13,258 nt of DNA from CAVYGB01 sp046734815 (GCA_046734815.1 JBKPRZ010000284.1:1-13258); one strand, 5' to 3'; numbered from the stretch's first letter, positions 1 through 6,812 are shown. A program made the numbers and translations. Notes: generated from the sequence alone by a model not told the origin.

Positions 1-282
1 GTCCACCGCCGCCCCGGCGAAGGGATCGTCGTCCATCTGCAGGCCGCGGAAGACCTGGATCCAGGGCCAGTAGGCCGGCGCGCCGCCCGCCTCCCAGCAG
101 CGGCCCCAGGCCACCGCCGCGCCCCGCGCCGCCGCCTCGGCCGCCACCTGCTCGGCCAGCCGCGATATGCCGATGCCGGGCTCGCCGGTGAACAGCACCA
201 GCCCGCCCGACCCGGTCGCCAGGACGTCGAGGGCCGGGCGCACCCGGGCCAGCACCTGGTCGCGTCCATACAGCGGCTGCAC
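1..282 (-). CDS. Regulatory AAA/STAND-type ATPase, N-terminal 94 residues (partial, runs off left edge)
   Basis: The product opens LYGRDQVLARVRPAL and continues through a P-loop (residues 33-40, GEPGIGIS) to WGRCWEAGGAPAYWPWIQVF (about 74-93). This is the usual opening of the large ATPase domain (AAA_16/PF13191 type) in LuxR-, SARP- or cyclase-linked regulators, which normally continue into TPR repeats or another output domain lost here. By family it would be a cytoplasmic ATP-dependent signalling protein. The oddity is in Walker A: the expected GEPGIGK[ST] reads GEPGIGIS, with an ATA isoleucine codon at 166-168 where the phosphate-binding lysine belongs. The start is GTG at 282; an in-frame TAG lies four codons upstream. 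GGAGG directly abuts the GTG, too close for normal Shine-Dalgarno use. A CTG two codons further in, at 273, would be 9 bases from GGAGG and is an alternative start. Family is fairly sure; output domain unknown. Confidence 0.8.
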   Translation of the reverse strand, partial: MQPLYGRDQVLARVRPALDVLATGSGGLVLFTGEPGIGISRLAEQVAAEAAARGAAVAWGRCWEAGGAPAYWPWIQVFRGLQMDDDPFAGAAVD

Positions 283-288
283 CCTCCG

Positions 289-294
289 AGGCTA
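289..294 (-). promoter_or_regulatory. Candidate -10 hexamer TAGCCT, 6 bases before the GTG at 282
   Basis: On the minus strand TAGCCT is followed by CGGAGG and then GTG. It fits TAnnnT at the spacing seen at several other starts in this window, which suggests a leaderless transcript. No convincing -35 is visible. Inference only. Confidence 0.35.
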
Positions 295-329
295 CTGCCG
301 GCGGCGGGCGGCCTCAACGGCCGCGGCGA

Positions 330-1712
330 TCAGGCGGCGCCCGCCGTATCGGGGACGCCGTTGGGCAGCGCGGGCGCGACCGCGCGCAGGCGCCGGCGCA
401 CCAGGCTGACGTGCTCGCGCAGCACGTACAGCTGGTCGGCGTGCGACAGGGGCGTCTTGATGTCGTTGACCCGCTCCTCGATCTCGTCCAGGCGCCGCTC
501 CAGCGCCTGCCGCTGCTCGGGGGTGGGGCGGGCCAGCATCTCGCGCTCGATCGCCATCAGCGCGCCGTACACGCGGTAAATGCGCGAGCGCACCCGCCAG
601 CGGTACAGCGCCGGCGCCACCCGGGTCACCGGCACGATCAGCACCAGCAGCGGCACCACCACCACCAAGGTGCGGTCGACCAGGTTGGCCAGCCAGAAGG
701 GCAGGCGCCTGTACAGGAACTGCCCGCCGGACTTGTAGTAGCGCTCGGCGTCCGCGCTGATGGGGAAGTCGCGCTCCAGCGGGGCGGGGTACTGGCCGGC
801 GTCGCGGTACAGGCCGGCGCGCCCGTGCACCTGGCGGGCGGCGCCGATCAGCAGGTCGGACAGGGCCGGATGCAGGTCCTTGCGCGCCACCAGCTCGACG
901 GTAGGGCCGATCAGCTGGTAGGGGTGGGGCGGGTGGTTGCGGCCCAGGTCCATCGCCCCCTCGGGCAGCTCCAGCCGCGACAGGAAGGGGAACTTGCGCA
1001 CGTAGCCCGCCGCCTGACGGAAGTTCATCATCTCGATGCCCGGCGTGTCGCGCAGCCGGCGCATGATCTTGGGCGTGGCCGAGTCGCCCATCAGGAAGGC
1101 GGCGTCGAGCGTCCCGGCCACCAGCGCGCTGGCTGCCTCCTCGCCGCCCAGCTCGAGCAGCCCCTCGGCGTCCGGCTCGATGTCGTTGGCCTTCAGCAGC
1201 TTCAGCGCCAGGGCGCGCGTGCCGCTGCCGCGCGGACCGACGGCCACCCGCTTGCCCTTCAGCTGCGACAGCCGTTCCACCTGGTCGGGGCCGCGGTAAT
1301 AGACCATCAGCGGCTGGGCGAACAGGCTGCCCAGCGAGACCAGCGGCGCGATGTCCACGCCGTCGGTCATCCCCGCCTGCACGAACCCGACGTCGGCGGG
1401 GTCGGCCGGATCGGCCAGCCGCTGCAGGTTGTCGAGGCCGCCGCGCGAGGGCAACACCTCGACCTTGACCCCGAAGCCCTCGATGATCTTCTTGTAGCGT
1501 TCGGCGTTCGAGCGGTAGCTGCTGCCTTCGGGCCCGCCCAGCATGTGGATGGTGCTGGGCGGCGCCGGCCGCACGAAGGCCACCGCCGCCCACACGGCCG
1601 CGCTCGCCAGCAGGAACCCCGGCAACCCGACCACCAGCAGGTCCCGCCACGAGAGCGCAGTGAACCGACCCGACCACGACCGGCGCCCGGGCGCCCGCTT
1701 GTCGTCAGGCAT
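330..1712 (-). CDS. Membrane-anchored TAXI-family TRAP-type solute-binding protein, orphan
   Basis: The product is 460 residues. One N-terminal membrane segment (about 25-47) is followed by a periplasmic binding domain starting IHMLGGPEGSSYRSNAERY (about 55-73), with NLQRLADPADPADVGFVQAG at about 95-114. This is the NMT1_3/TAXI fold of TRAP transporter receptors. A second membrane segment (about 347-367, rich in V, L and P) leads to a basic, helical cytoplasmic tail (about 372-445) with heptad-like Glu/Arg/Leu content. Ordinary TAXI receptors are soluble periplasmic proteins of about 320-340 residues encoded beside a fused DctQM permease. This one is longer, is fixed in the membrane at both ends, and has no permease in the window. 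It may sense or hand on a ligand rather than feed a classical TRAP pump. I chose ATG at 1712 over GTG at 1721 because GAGG sits 8 bases before the ATG. Ligand unknown. Confidence 0.85.
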   Translation of the reverse strand: MPDDKRAPGRRSWSGRFTALSWRDLLVVGLPGFLLASAAVWAAVAFVRPAPPSTIHMLGGPEGSSYRSNAERYKKIIEGFGVKVEVLPSRGGLDNLQRLADPADPADVGFVQAGMTDGVDIAPLVSLGSLFAQPLMVYYRGPDQVERLSQLKGKRVAVGPRGSGTRALALKLLKANDIEPDAEGLLELGGEEAASALVAGTLDAAFLMGDSATPKIMRRLRDTPGIEMMNFRQAAGYVRKFPFLSRLELPEGAMDLGRNHPPHPYQLIGPTVELVARKDLHPALSDLLIGAARQVHGRAGLYRDAGQYPAPLERDFPISADAERYYKSGGQFLYRRLPFWLANLVDRTLVVVVPLLVLIVPVTRVAPALYRWRVRSRIYRVYGALMAIEREMLARPTPEQRQALERRLDEIEERVNDIKTPLSHADQLYVLREHVSLVRRRLRAVAPALPNGVPDTAGAA

Positions 1713-1781
1713 GGAACGCACCTCACGCCGTTCGGCAGGTCGCGCCCGCCGCTTGAGCGCCTGTGGGCAGCTCGCCGACTG

Positions 1782-2573
1782 TTACCCGCGCATCGCCAGG
1801 CGCCAGCGGCGCGGGGTCGCGCCGTAGCGGGCCCGGAACGCGCGCGCGAAGCGGCCCGGATCGCCGAAACCGCAGGCCAGCGCAACTTGCAGCACGGAGT
1901 GGTGGGTGGCGCGCAGACGGTCGGCGGCGCGCTCCAGGCGGATCCGGGTGAGGTGCTGGTAGGGGCTCTCGCCGGTCTGGGCGCGGAAGGCGCGGGTGAA
2001 GCTGAAGCGAGGCATGCCGGCGGCGGCCGCCATGTCCTCCACCCCCACGGGCTGGCCGTAGGCGCTGCCCACCAGATCGAGGGCCCGGCGGATGCGCGCG
2101 TCGGGGGGGCGGCGCCGACAGGGACCGGCGCGCAGGAGGTTGAGGCAGAGGGCGTCCTGCAGCTCCTTCAGCGCCGGGTCATCGAGAGCCGCGCCCTCTG
2201 CGATCTCGTCGGCCATGAGCCGCATCAGCGCGACCACGCCGCGCTCACCGGTGGTGAACCCGCCGGACAGCGTCGCGCCCGCGGGCCGCTGCAGGGTGTG
2301 CGCGGCTTCGTCGAGCAGCGGGGGCGGCAACCACAGCTGGTGCACCACCACATTCGCCACCCGGGGGACGTTCTCGACGTCCGCGGCCAGCACCACCACC
2401 TCGCCGGCGTGCCCCTCGATCACGCGACGGCCGGTGATGAGCTCGAGCCGACCGCGCTCGACCCAGCTCAGCTCGACCGCGCCGTTGACGTGCGCCGGAC
2501 CCTGCACCGGCCGCGGCGAGACGCCCGCGCGCCGGATCCAGGCCAGCGGAGCACACGTTTGCGACACGGGCAC
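1782..2573 (-). CDS. AraC-family transcriptional regulator
   Basis: The product is 263 residues if GTG at 2573 is the start. The C-terminal third (about 160-260) is a typical AraC/XylS double helix-turn-helix: VEDMAAAAGMPRFSFTRAFR forms the first unit, and VLQVALACGFGDPGRFARAF then YGATPRRWR the second. The N-terminal half (about 1-150) is a divergent cupin-like sensor region with VELSWVERGRLELITG near 33-48. The reading frame stays open upstream to 2744, but that extension lies over the conserved C-terminal part of the monooxygenase gene and has no family-like sequence. The likely start is therefore one of the GTG codons just after the monooxygenase TAG, giving a 5-base gap and probable translational coupling. 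Family knowledge suggests it controls its neighbour or its own unit in response to a small ligand. The family call is firm; the start and the target are inferred. Confidence 0.88.
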   Translation of the reverse strand: MPVSQTCAPLAWIRRAGVSPRPVQGPAHVNGAVELSWVERGRLELITGRRVIEGHAGEVVVLAADVENVPRVANVVVHQLWLPPPLLDEAAHTLQRPAGATLSGGFTTGERGVVALMRLMADEIAEGAALDDPALKELQDALCLNLLRAGPCRRRPPDARIRRALDLVGSAYGQPVGVEDMAAAAGMPRFSFTRAFRAQTGESPYQHLTRIRLERAADRLRATHHSVLQVALACGFGDPGRFARAFRARYGATPRRWRLAMRG

Positions 2574-2578
2574 GAAAT

Positions 2579-3697
2579 CTAGCGCCGCTCCGGAGCCGCG
2601 TCGACCGCGGAGCGTCCGTGGGCAGCGGTATCCAGCGCCCGCATCTGCTGCAGCGCCTGCTGCACCCGGAGCTCGGCCTCGGGCTTGCGCTCGGCTTGGT
2701 AGCGTTCCAGCAGCGAGGCGGGGGCCCGGGCGTGCAGCACGCACGCGATCTTGCCGGCCAGGTTCGCGGCGTCCTGGATGCCGCAGTTGGCTCCGTATCC
2801 GCCCGTGGGCGGCATCTGGTGGGCGGCATCACCAGCCAGGAACACGCACCCGGAACGAAATCGGCTGGCCACCCGCGCGGCCACCTCCCAGCGGAAGGTG
2901 GCCAGGATCTCCACCGCCAGCCCGTCGCTGCCGGCCGCCAGCCGGATCCGGTGCCGCCACGCCTCCGGGTCATCGCACGCGTCGGCGCCGGCGCCGAAGA
3001 TCCAGCGGTGCTCCTGGTCGGTGGCCACGATGACGCCGGCCGCTTGCGGATGCGTGATCTGCGCGAAGGCGAACGGAGGCACGCCGGGCAGTGAGGCCAG
3101 CTCCGCCCGGAACAGCGCCGACGCCGCCTCGGCCAGGTGGCCCGCGCCGGTCATCGGGATGCCCAGGCGTTCTCGCACACCGCTGCGGGCGCCGTCGGCC
3201 GCGATCAGGAAGCACGCCCGCACGCGCGATCGGCGTCCATCGATGGCGACGTCCGCGCTGACGCCCTCGCCGTCCTGGTCGAAGGAGAGCAGCTCGCTTC
3301 CGAACAGCACGCGCGCACCGCCGGCGCGCGCCGCCTCGAGCAGCAGCGGCTCGAGGCGGTCCTGGCCCATGAACAACGACGCCCCATCAGCGGCGTCCGT
3401 GGCTGGGGCCGGCGTGCAGGACTCGATCGGGCCGCGCAAGGTGAAGGCGCGGAGCACGCCGGGTCGGGATCCGCTGTTCCGGTCCGCCCGCGCGCGTTCG
3501 ATCAGCGGTCCGGCGCGGGTGGCCGCCAGCAGGGCGGCGGTCTCGGGATGGAAGGTGCGGGCGCGGGGATGCACGGAGGTGCCACTCCGTCGCTCCAGCA
3601 CCAGGGCGGGCACGTCCTGGTGGGACAGGAACAGCGCCGTCGACAGCCCCGCCAGGCCGCCGCCCACGATCAGCACCGGCGTCTCGATCGTCTGCAT
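2579..3697 (-). CDS. FAD-dependent monooxygenase (group A aromatic hydroxylase-like)
   Basis: The product is 372 residues of the PF01494 FAD-binding monooxygenase family. Visible motifs, in order, are the Rossmann GGGLAG (12-17), the LIAADGARSGVRERLG stretch with the DG motif (164-179), and the GD motif with flavin-contacting sequence FLAGDAAHQMPPTGGYGANC (286-305) followed by GIQDAANLAGKIA. By family it is cytoplasmic and uses NAD(P)H and O2 to hydroxylate an aromatic or polyketide-like substrate, which cannot be named here. It ends soon after the second FAD motif and lacks the C-terminal thioredoxin-like domain of phenol-hydroxylase/MhpA-type members, so it resembles the compact forms. The AraC-type gene follows after 5 bases, suggesting one transcript. 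The start is ATG at 3697; only weak purine runs precede it. A dyad at 3742-3766 lies upstream. Function class is confident, substrate unknown. Confidence 0.9.
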   Translation of the reverse strand: MQTIETPVLIVGGGLAGLSTALFLSHQDVPALVLERRSGTSVHPRARTFHPETAALLAATRAGPLIERARADRNSGSRPGVLRAFTLRGPIESCTPAPATDAADGASLFMGQDRLEPLLLEAARAGGARVLFGSELLSFDQDGEGVSADVAIDGRRSRVRACFLIAADGARSGVRERLGIPMTGAGHLAEAASALFRAELASLPGVPPFAFAQITHPQAAGVIVATDQEHRWIFGAGADACDDPEAWRHRIRLAAGSDGLAVEILATFRWEVAARVASRFRSGCVFLAGDAAHQMPPTGGYGANCGIQDAANLAGKIACVLHARAPASLLERYQAERKPEAELRVQQALQQMRALDTAAHGRSAVDAAPERR

Positions 3698-3741
3698 GCC
3701 CGCAACCTGGCGCCTCCGGGCCCGCCCGTCTCGGCGTTTTC

Positions 3742-3766
3742 GCGCACGAACCGGCGAATCGTGCGC
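3742..3766. promoter_or_regulatory. 8-9-8 inverted repeat upstream of the monooxygenase-AraC unit
   Basis: The left arm GCGCACGA (3742-3749) and right arm TCGTGCGC (3759-3766) are perfect reverse complements around a 9-base spacer. It lies 45-69 bases before the monooxygenase ATG and just downstream of the 3788-4501 gene. The minus-strand transcript leaving that gene would form the stem, but what follows is GAAAACG with no U-run, so an operator is at least as likely as a terminator. Confidence 0.4.
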
Positions 3767-3787
3767 CGGAGATCCGCGGGCGCGCGG

Positions 3788-4501
3788 TCAGCGTTCCCAG
3801 AACCAGGCCAGCTGCGCCTGCACGGCGCCGCCGAGGAACGCGTCGGTGCTGGTGTCGTAACCGACCGACAAGCCCCAGCCGGCGGGGGCGCGGCGGTACA
3901 GGGCCAGCGCCACGCCGTAGCGGAGGCTGTTGAAGGTGGGCAGGTCCTGGTCACCGCCCACCGAGGCGAACAGCGCGCGGTAGGCGGTCCAGGCCGAGGC
4001 CACCCACTCGTGGTGCGCGGTCTGGTAGCCGTAGTGCACGGGCACGCCGATCTCCGTCGTCAGCCAGGGAGCCAGCCCCAGCCTGCCGGCCACGCCGGCG
4101 CCGACCAGCAGGCCGCTCGACAGCACGTGGCTGCGGTCGCCGGGGCGGTTCGCGCGCAGCAGCTCGTGCTTGCCGTCGGCGGTGAGCGCCATCTGCAGCG
4201 GGCGCTCGGGCGCGTAGATCAGCCCCTGCAGCCCCACCGAGCCGCCCAGGTCGGTGCCCGGGGCGATGCCCTTGCGGCCGTCCACCCGCACCGCCGGCAG
4301 CGGGACGCCGTCGGGATAGACGTTGCACGGGAAGGTGGGCGGGCTGGCGTCGCAGTAGCCGCCCGACAGCTGCCCGCCCAGGCGCAGGTGGCCAGGGTCG
4401 ACCACCGAGGCGGTCTGCATCGGCACCACGGTGCCGCACCCGCCACCCAGCAGCAGCAGCAGCGGCACCGACTGCGGCAGCAGCGACAGCGGACGCCTCA
4501 C
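3788..4501 (-). CDS. Predicted exported lipoprotein or outer-membrane protein, function unknown
   Basis: The product is 237 residues and not a family I recognise. It starts with a signal peptide, MRRPLSLLPQSVPLLLLL, followed by GGGC, giving a possible lipid-modified Cys22; the lipobox is loose because glycines fill the -3 to -1 positions. The mature part is rich in glycine and alternating hydrophobic/polar stretches (for example RLGGQLSGGY, YGVALALYRRAPAGWGLSVGY, GGAVQAQLAWFWER), as in small outer-membrane beta-structures. Cysteines at 50 and 59 could form a disulfide. The start is GTG at 4501, whose bases overlap the TGA of the upstream esterase (GTGA, a 4-base overlap), so the two are almost certainly co-translated. 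The frame remains open further upstream, but that part is only the shadow of the esterase gene. Export is well supported; role unknown. Confidence 0.72.
   Translation of the reverse strand: MRRPLSLLPQSVPLLLLLGGGCGTVVPMQTASVVDPGHLRLGGQLSGGYCDASPPTFPCNVYPDGVPLPAVRVDGRKGIAPGTDLGGSVGLQGLIYAPERPLQMALTADGKHELLRANRPGDRSHVLSSGLLVGAGVAGRLGLAPWLTTEIGVPVHYGYQTAHHEWVASAWTAYRALFASVGGDQDLPTFNSLRYGVALALYRRAPAGWGLSVGYDTSTDAFLGGAVQAQLAWFWER
4448..4462 (-). repeat. Five tandem CAG (CTG on the coding strand) units in a signal-peptide core
   Basis: Five consecutive CAG triplets on plus read as five CTG leucine codons on minus, forming the hydrophobic core of the signal peptide of the 3788-4501 gene. Slippage here would change the length of the core without breaking frame. 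Confidence 0.6.
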
Positions 4502-5403
4502 CGCGGCCGCTCCATCAGCCAGTCGAGGATCCGGGCGGCGGTCCCGTCCTGCAGCGAGGGGAAGTGCCCGGCCCCCTCCAGGCTCCACAGCTCGACGGCG
4601 CCGTCGCGCGGGCAGCCCTCGTTGCGCTCGCGCGTGGTCTCGGGCCCGTCGATCTTCTTCTCGAGGTCGATCCGATCCAGCTGGGTCAACGTGGTCGTGC
4701 AGCCGTTGCGGGCGGCGAAGCGCGCGTTGGTCTCCCGCGCCCCGGGGTAGCGGCCGATGGGCGAGGGCGCCTCGGCGTCCTGGGCGGAGCCCTCGTAGGA
4801 GATGGTCTGGTCGGCGGTGCCGTGCAGGTGCAGCAGCGAGACCGGCCGCCCCGGCCCGCAGCGCGCGGGATCGGACCAGGTCGAGCCGGCGATGATGGCC
4901 GCGCCCACCACCAGCTCGGGCGCCTCGCACACCATCCGCAGCGACATGAAGCCGCCGTTCGAGTAGCCGACGAAGAAGACGCGGCTGCGGTCCACCGGGT
5001 GCTGCCGCTCGACGTCGGCGATCAGCGCCCGCAGGTAGGCGACGTCGTCGACGGTGCTGTCGGCGGGCGCGCAGCAGCCATCGGCGGCGTTCCAGTAACG
5101 CGCGCCCTGCACGTTGGGGGTGCCGCTGGGCTGCGCGTACAGGAAGCCTTTGCTGTCCACCAGCCCGCTCAGCTTGACCAGGATGCGGTCGTCCCACACG
5201 CCGTTGCCGGTGAAGCCGTGCAGGAACACCACCAGCGGCAGCGGCCGCGCGCCGTCGTTGCCGGCGGGCACGGTCAGCTGGTAGGGGCGCCCCATCACCA
5301 CGTGGTCGGGCGCGCAGGCCGCGCCCAGCAGCACCAGCGACAGCGGCGCGATCAGGACCAGGGCGGCGGCCCGAACGGTGGACGCGGGGGTGACCAGCGG
5401 CAC
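4498..5403 (-). CDS. LpqC/PHB-depolymerase-like lipoprotein esterase (alpha/beta hydrolase)
   Basis: The product is 301 residues. The signal peptide ends in a lipobox, LLGAAC, with Cys30 as the lipid site, so the mature enzyme is expected at the cell envelope or surface. The alpha/beta-hydrolase features are clear: oxyanion-region LHGFTGNG (61-68), nucleophile elbow GYSNGG with Ser148, HGTADQTISYEG with the likely acid Asp198, and EGAGHFPSL with catalytic His280. GCCAPADSTVDDVAYLRALI (109-128) is characteristic of the LpqC/feruloyl esterase/PHB-depolymerase group (COG3509, PF10503). Members cleave carboxylic esters, from polyhydroxyalkanoate to feruloyl esters, so the substrate cannot be fixed. 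The start is GTG at 5403; the nearby ATG further upstream is out of frame. Its stop overlaps the start of the next gene. It diverges from the lipoprotein gene at 5472 across 68 bases. Family and catalytic residues are confident. Confidence 0.9.
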   Translation of the reverse strand: MPLVTPASTVRAAALVLIAPLSLVLLGAACAPDHVVMGRPYQLTVPAGNDGARPLPLVVFLHGFTGNGVWDDRILVKLSGLVDSKGFLYAQPSGTPNVQGARYWNAADGCCAPADSTVDDVAYLRALIADVERQHPVDRSRVFFVGYSNGGFMSLRMVCEAPELVVGAAIIAGSTWSDPARCGPGRPVSLLHLHGTADQTISYEGSAQDAEAPSPIGRYPGARETNARFAARNGCTTTLTQLDRIDLEKKIDGPETTRERNEGCPRDGAVELWSLEGAGHFPSLQDGTAARILDWLMERPR

Positions 5404-5412
5404 GCGGAACGC

Positions 5413-5418
5413 ATCGTA
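5413..5418 (-). promoter_or_regulatory. Candidate -10 hexamer TACGAT, 9 bases before the esterase GTG
   Basis: On the minus strand TACGAT is followed by nine bases and the GTG at 5403. No Shine-Dalgarno is apparent. It fits TAnnnT and the leaderless pattern of the window, although a short leader is also possible. Confidence 0.3.
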
Positions 5419-5459
5419 TCCGCGCTCCCCCGCGCGCGAAAGCTTCTTCTCTGCCGTGT

Positions 5460-5465
5460 TAGATA
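5460..5465 (+). promoter_or_regulatory. Candidate -10-like box TAGATA, 6 bases before the ATG at 5472
   Basis: An AT-rich TTAGATAT patch sits in otherwise GC-rich sequence and ends just before the ATG; no Shine-Dalgarno is visible. The hexamer departs from TAnnnT at its last base, so this is the weakest of the -10-like boxes listed. Confidence 0.25.
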
Positions 5466-5471
5466 TGGCCG

Positions 5472-6305
5472 ATGAGGTCGCGCCGGGCCCTGTCCGTCGC
5501 GCTGCTGGCGAGCGGCCTGGCGGTCATCGGATGTCTGCGCCCCGCGCCGCTGGTGTACCGGCGCGTGTACCAGCTGGGCGAGCGGCAGCGTTACGAGATC
5601 CGCTCGCAGTCCTGGATGAACGGCGCGCCCCGCGGAGGCAGCGTGGCCGTGTCGGTGCACGAGGTGGTGGGACCGCCGCCGCTGCGCGAGCGGATCCGGT
5701 TCGAGGATCTGCCGGTGCCGCCCTATCACGTGTCCATCGCCGATGACGCTCCGGCCGGCGCGCTGGCTCTGCCCAGCCTGCGCGGCCTGGAGGCCGACGC
5801 GGTCGGTGTGGTGACGGATCTGCACACCTTCCTGGTGGCCCTGAGCCCTCACGCCGGGGTGGCGCAGCTGCGACGGCCCGGCGATGCGCGGGCGCTCCCG
5901 GAACCGCGGGTCGGCTCCTGGGCGGATGGCGCCGCCGTGCTGGTCGGCCAGGATTGCACGCAGCTGACCGCCCGGCTGGTGGCGCTGGACGGCGACACCG
6001 CCACCATCGAGACATCCTTCCTGCCGCCGCCCGCACCTTGCTTGACCATGCGCGCAGCCTGGATGGATGGTCCGGCCAACTTCCAGCAGGTCCGGAAGGT
6101 GGGCGGAGCCATCGTGGCGATGTGGGGTCGCGAGCGGTTCGTCGTCCGCGCGGTGGTCCAGCGCGCGGACGGCCACATCCTGCGCGCGACGCTCGACAAC
6201 GAGCTTGCGCTGACCGTGCGGGCCGGCTGCGATGAGTCGCTGGCGACCTGTGGAGCCGGCCTGCCGATGAAGCTGCGCCGCCAGGTCACCCTGACGGCGC
6301 GCTGA
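5472..6305 (+). CDS. Lipoprotein of unknown function
   Basis: The product is 277 residues that I do not recognise. It has a clear lipoprotein signal: basic MRSRR, a hydrophobic stretch, then LAVIGC with Cys21 as the modified residue. The mature part reads as mostly beta-structure, with YRRVYQLGERQRYEIRSQSW (29-48) near its start and alternating strands such as RFVVRAVVQRADGHILRATL in the last third. Three more cysteines follow in the second half, so disulfides are possible after export. The tone of the sequence (a YxLGERQRYEI opening, then paired strand segments) recalls proteins that bind lipid or polymer in the outer envelope, but this is only an impression. It is alone on the plus strand, divergent from the esterase and convergent (15-base gap) with another lipoprotein gene. 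Being a real gene is well supported; function unknown. Confidence 0.75.
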   Translation: MRSRRALSVALLASGLAVIGCLRPAPLVYRRVYQLGERQRYEIRSQSWMNGAPRGGSVAVSVHEVVGPPPLRERIRFEDLPVPPYHVSIADDAPAGALALPSLRGLEADAVGVVTDLHTFLVALSPHAGVAQLRRPGDARALPEPRVGSWADGAAVLVGQDCTQLTARLVALDGDTATIETSFLPPPAPCLTMRAAWMDGPANFQQVRKVGGAIVAMWGRERFVVRAVVQRADGHILRATLDNELALTVRAGCDESLATCGAGLPMKLRRQVTLTAR

Positions 6306-6317
6306 CCGCTGGAGCGG
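6306..6317. terminator. Short hairpin between convergent lipoprotein genes (weak)
   Basis: CCGC and GCGG flank a 4-base loop in the 15-base gap between the two stop codons, followed by a G-run. There is no U-run in either direction, so it is at best a weak terminator. Confidence 0.2.
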
Positions 6318-6320
6318 GGG

Positions 6321-6812
6321 CTACCGGGTCTGCGTGAAGGTACCGCCGGTGGGGGCGGGTTCCGTCACCAGGCTGTGGCCGCTGGGGGCCTTGGGCGCGG
6401 GCGGCGTCGGCATGTCCACGCCCCCCGGGGTCATGTGCAGGCGCGCGCCGGAGTTGTCCAGCGCCGGGATCTCGCCCTGCTGCTGGGTGCCGTCGCCCAG
6501 CGTGATCAGCAGGGCCTGCGCGCGTCCCGAGCAATCCACCCAGCTGACCTCGCCGCCGTTGGCCAGGCCGGTCTCCTGATCGACGAGCACGCGGTAGGGG
6601 CCCACCTCTTCCAGCGCGCGGATCTGCAGCTCCTTGATCCGCTGGCCGGTGTCGTTGGTCAGGACGACGCTGGTGGTGCCGTCGCGGCAGGCTGCCAGGC
6701 GGTCGGCTTCCTCGGCGTCACCGCAAGCGCCGAGGGTGGTCGCGGCGCAGACGAAGGCAGCCAGCCAGGTGCCGCGCAGGTTCCGGCGAGCAAGGATGAG
6801 ATCGCGCTTCAT
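6321..6812 (-). CDS. Small lipoprotein of unknown function
   Basis: The product is 163 residues, not a family I recognise. The signal peptide (MKRDLILARRNLRGTWLAAF onward) ends in TLGAC, a good lipobox, with Cys30. The mature part carries two further cysteines (AACRDG near 42 and VDCSGR in the middle), which may pair after export. The segment TTSVVLTNDTGQRIKELQIR (46-65) reads like a small beta-domain with a paired strand, and the C-terminus (about 120-163) is proline/threonine-rich and probably unstructured. Start at ATG 6812. It lies downstream of the M20-type hydrolase on the same strand after 101 bases, but the AT-rich palindrome at 6826-6850 suggests its own promoter. Export is confident; function unknown. 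Confidence 0.72.
   Translation of the reverse strand: MKRDLILARRNLRGTWLAAFVCAATTLGACGDAEEADRLAACRDGTTSVVLTNDTGQRIKELQIRALEEVGPYRVLVDQETGLANGGEVSWVDCSGRAQALLITLGDGTQQQGEIPALDNSGARLHMTPGGVDMPTPPAPKAPSGHSLVTEPAPTGGTFTQTR

Noticed and set aside
411..2582. A 723-codon plus-strand open frame opposite the TAXI and AraC genes
   Set aside because: The translation is Gln/His/Arg/Ala-rich with no motifs, typical of the antisense of GC-rich genes; the minus-strand genes carry recognisable domains.
2574..2744. Longer start for the AraC regulator
   Set aside because: This part is low-complexity Ala/Arg/Gly and overlaps the conserved monooxygenase C-terminus.
3137..4750. A 537-codon plus-strand frame across the monooxygenase and envelope genes
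   Set aside because: Antisense shadow with Gln/His/Arg/Ala bias and no domain; it crosses several real minus-strand genes.
4502..5197. Upstream extension of the small envelope-protein frame
   Set aside because: It is the out-of-frame shadow of the esterase. A signal peptide starts exactly at the overlapping GTG at 4501.
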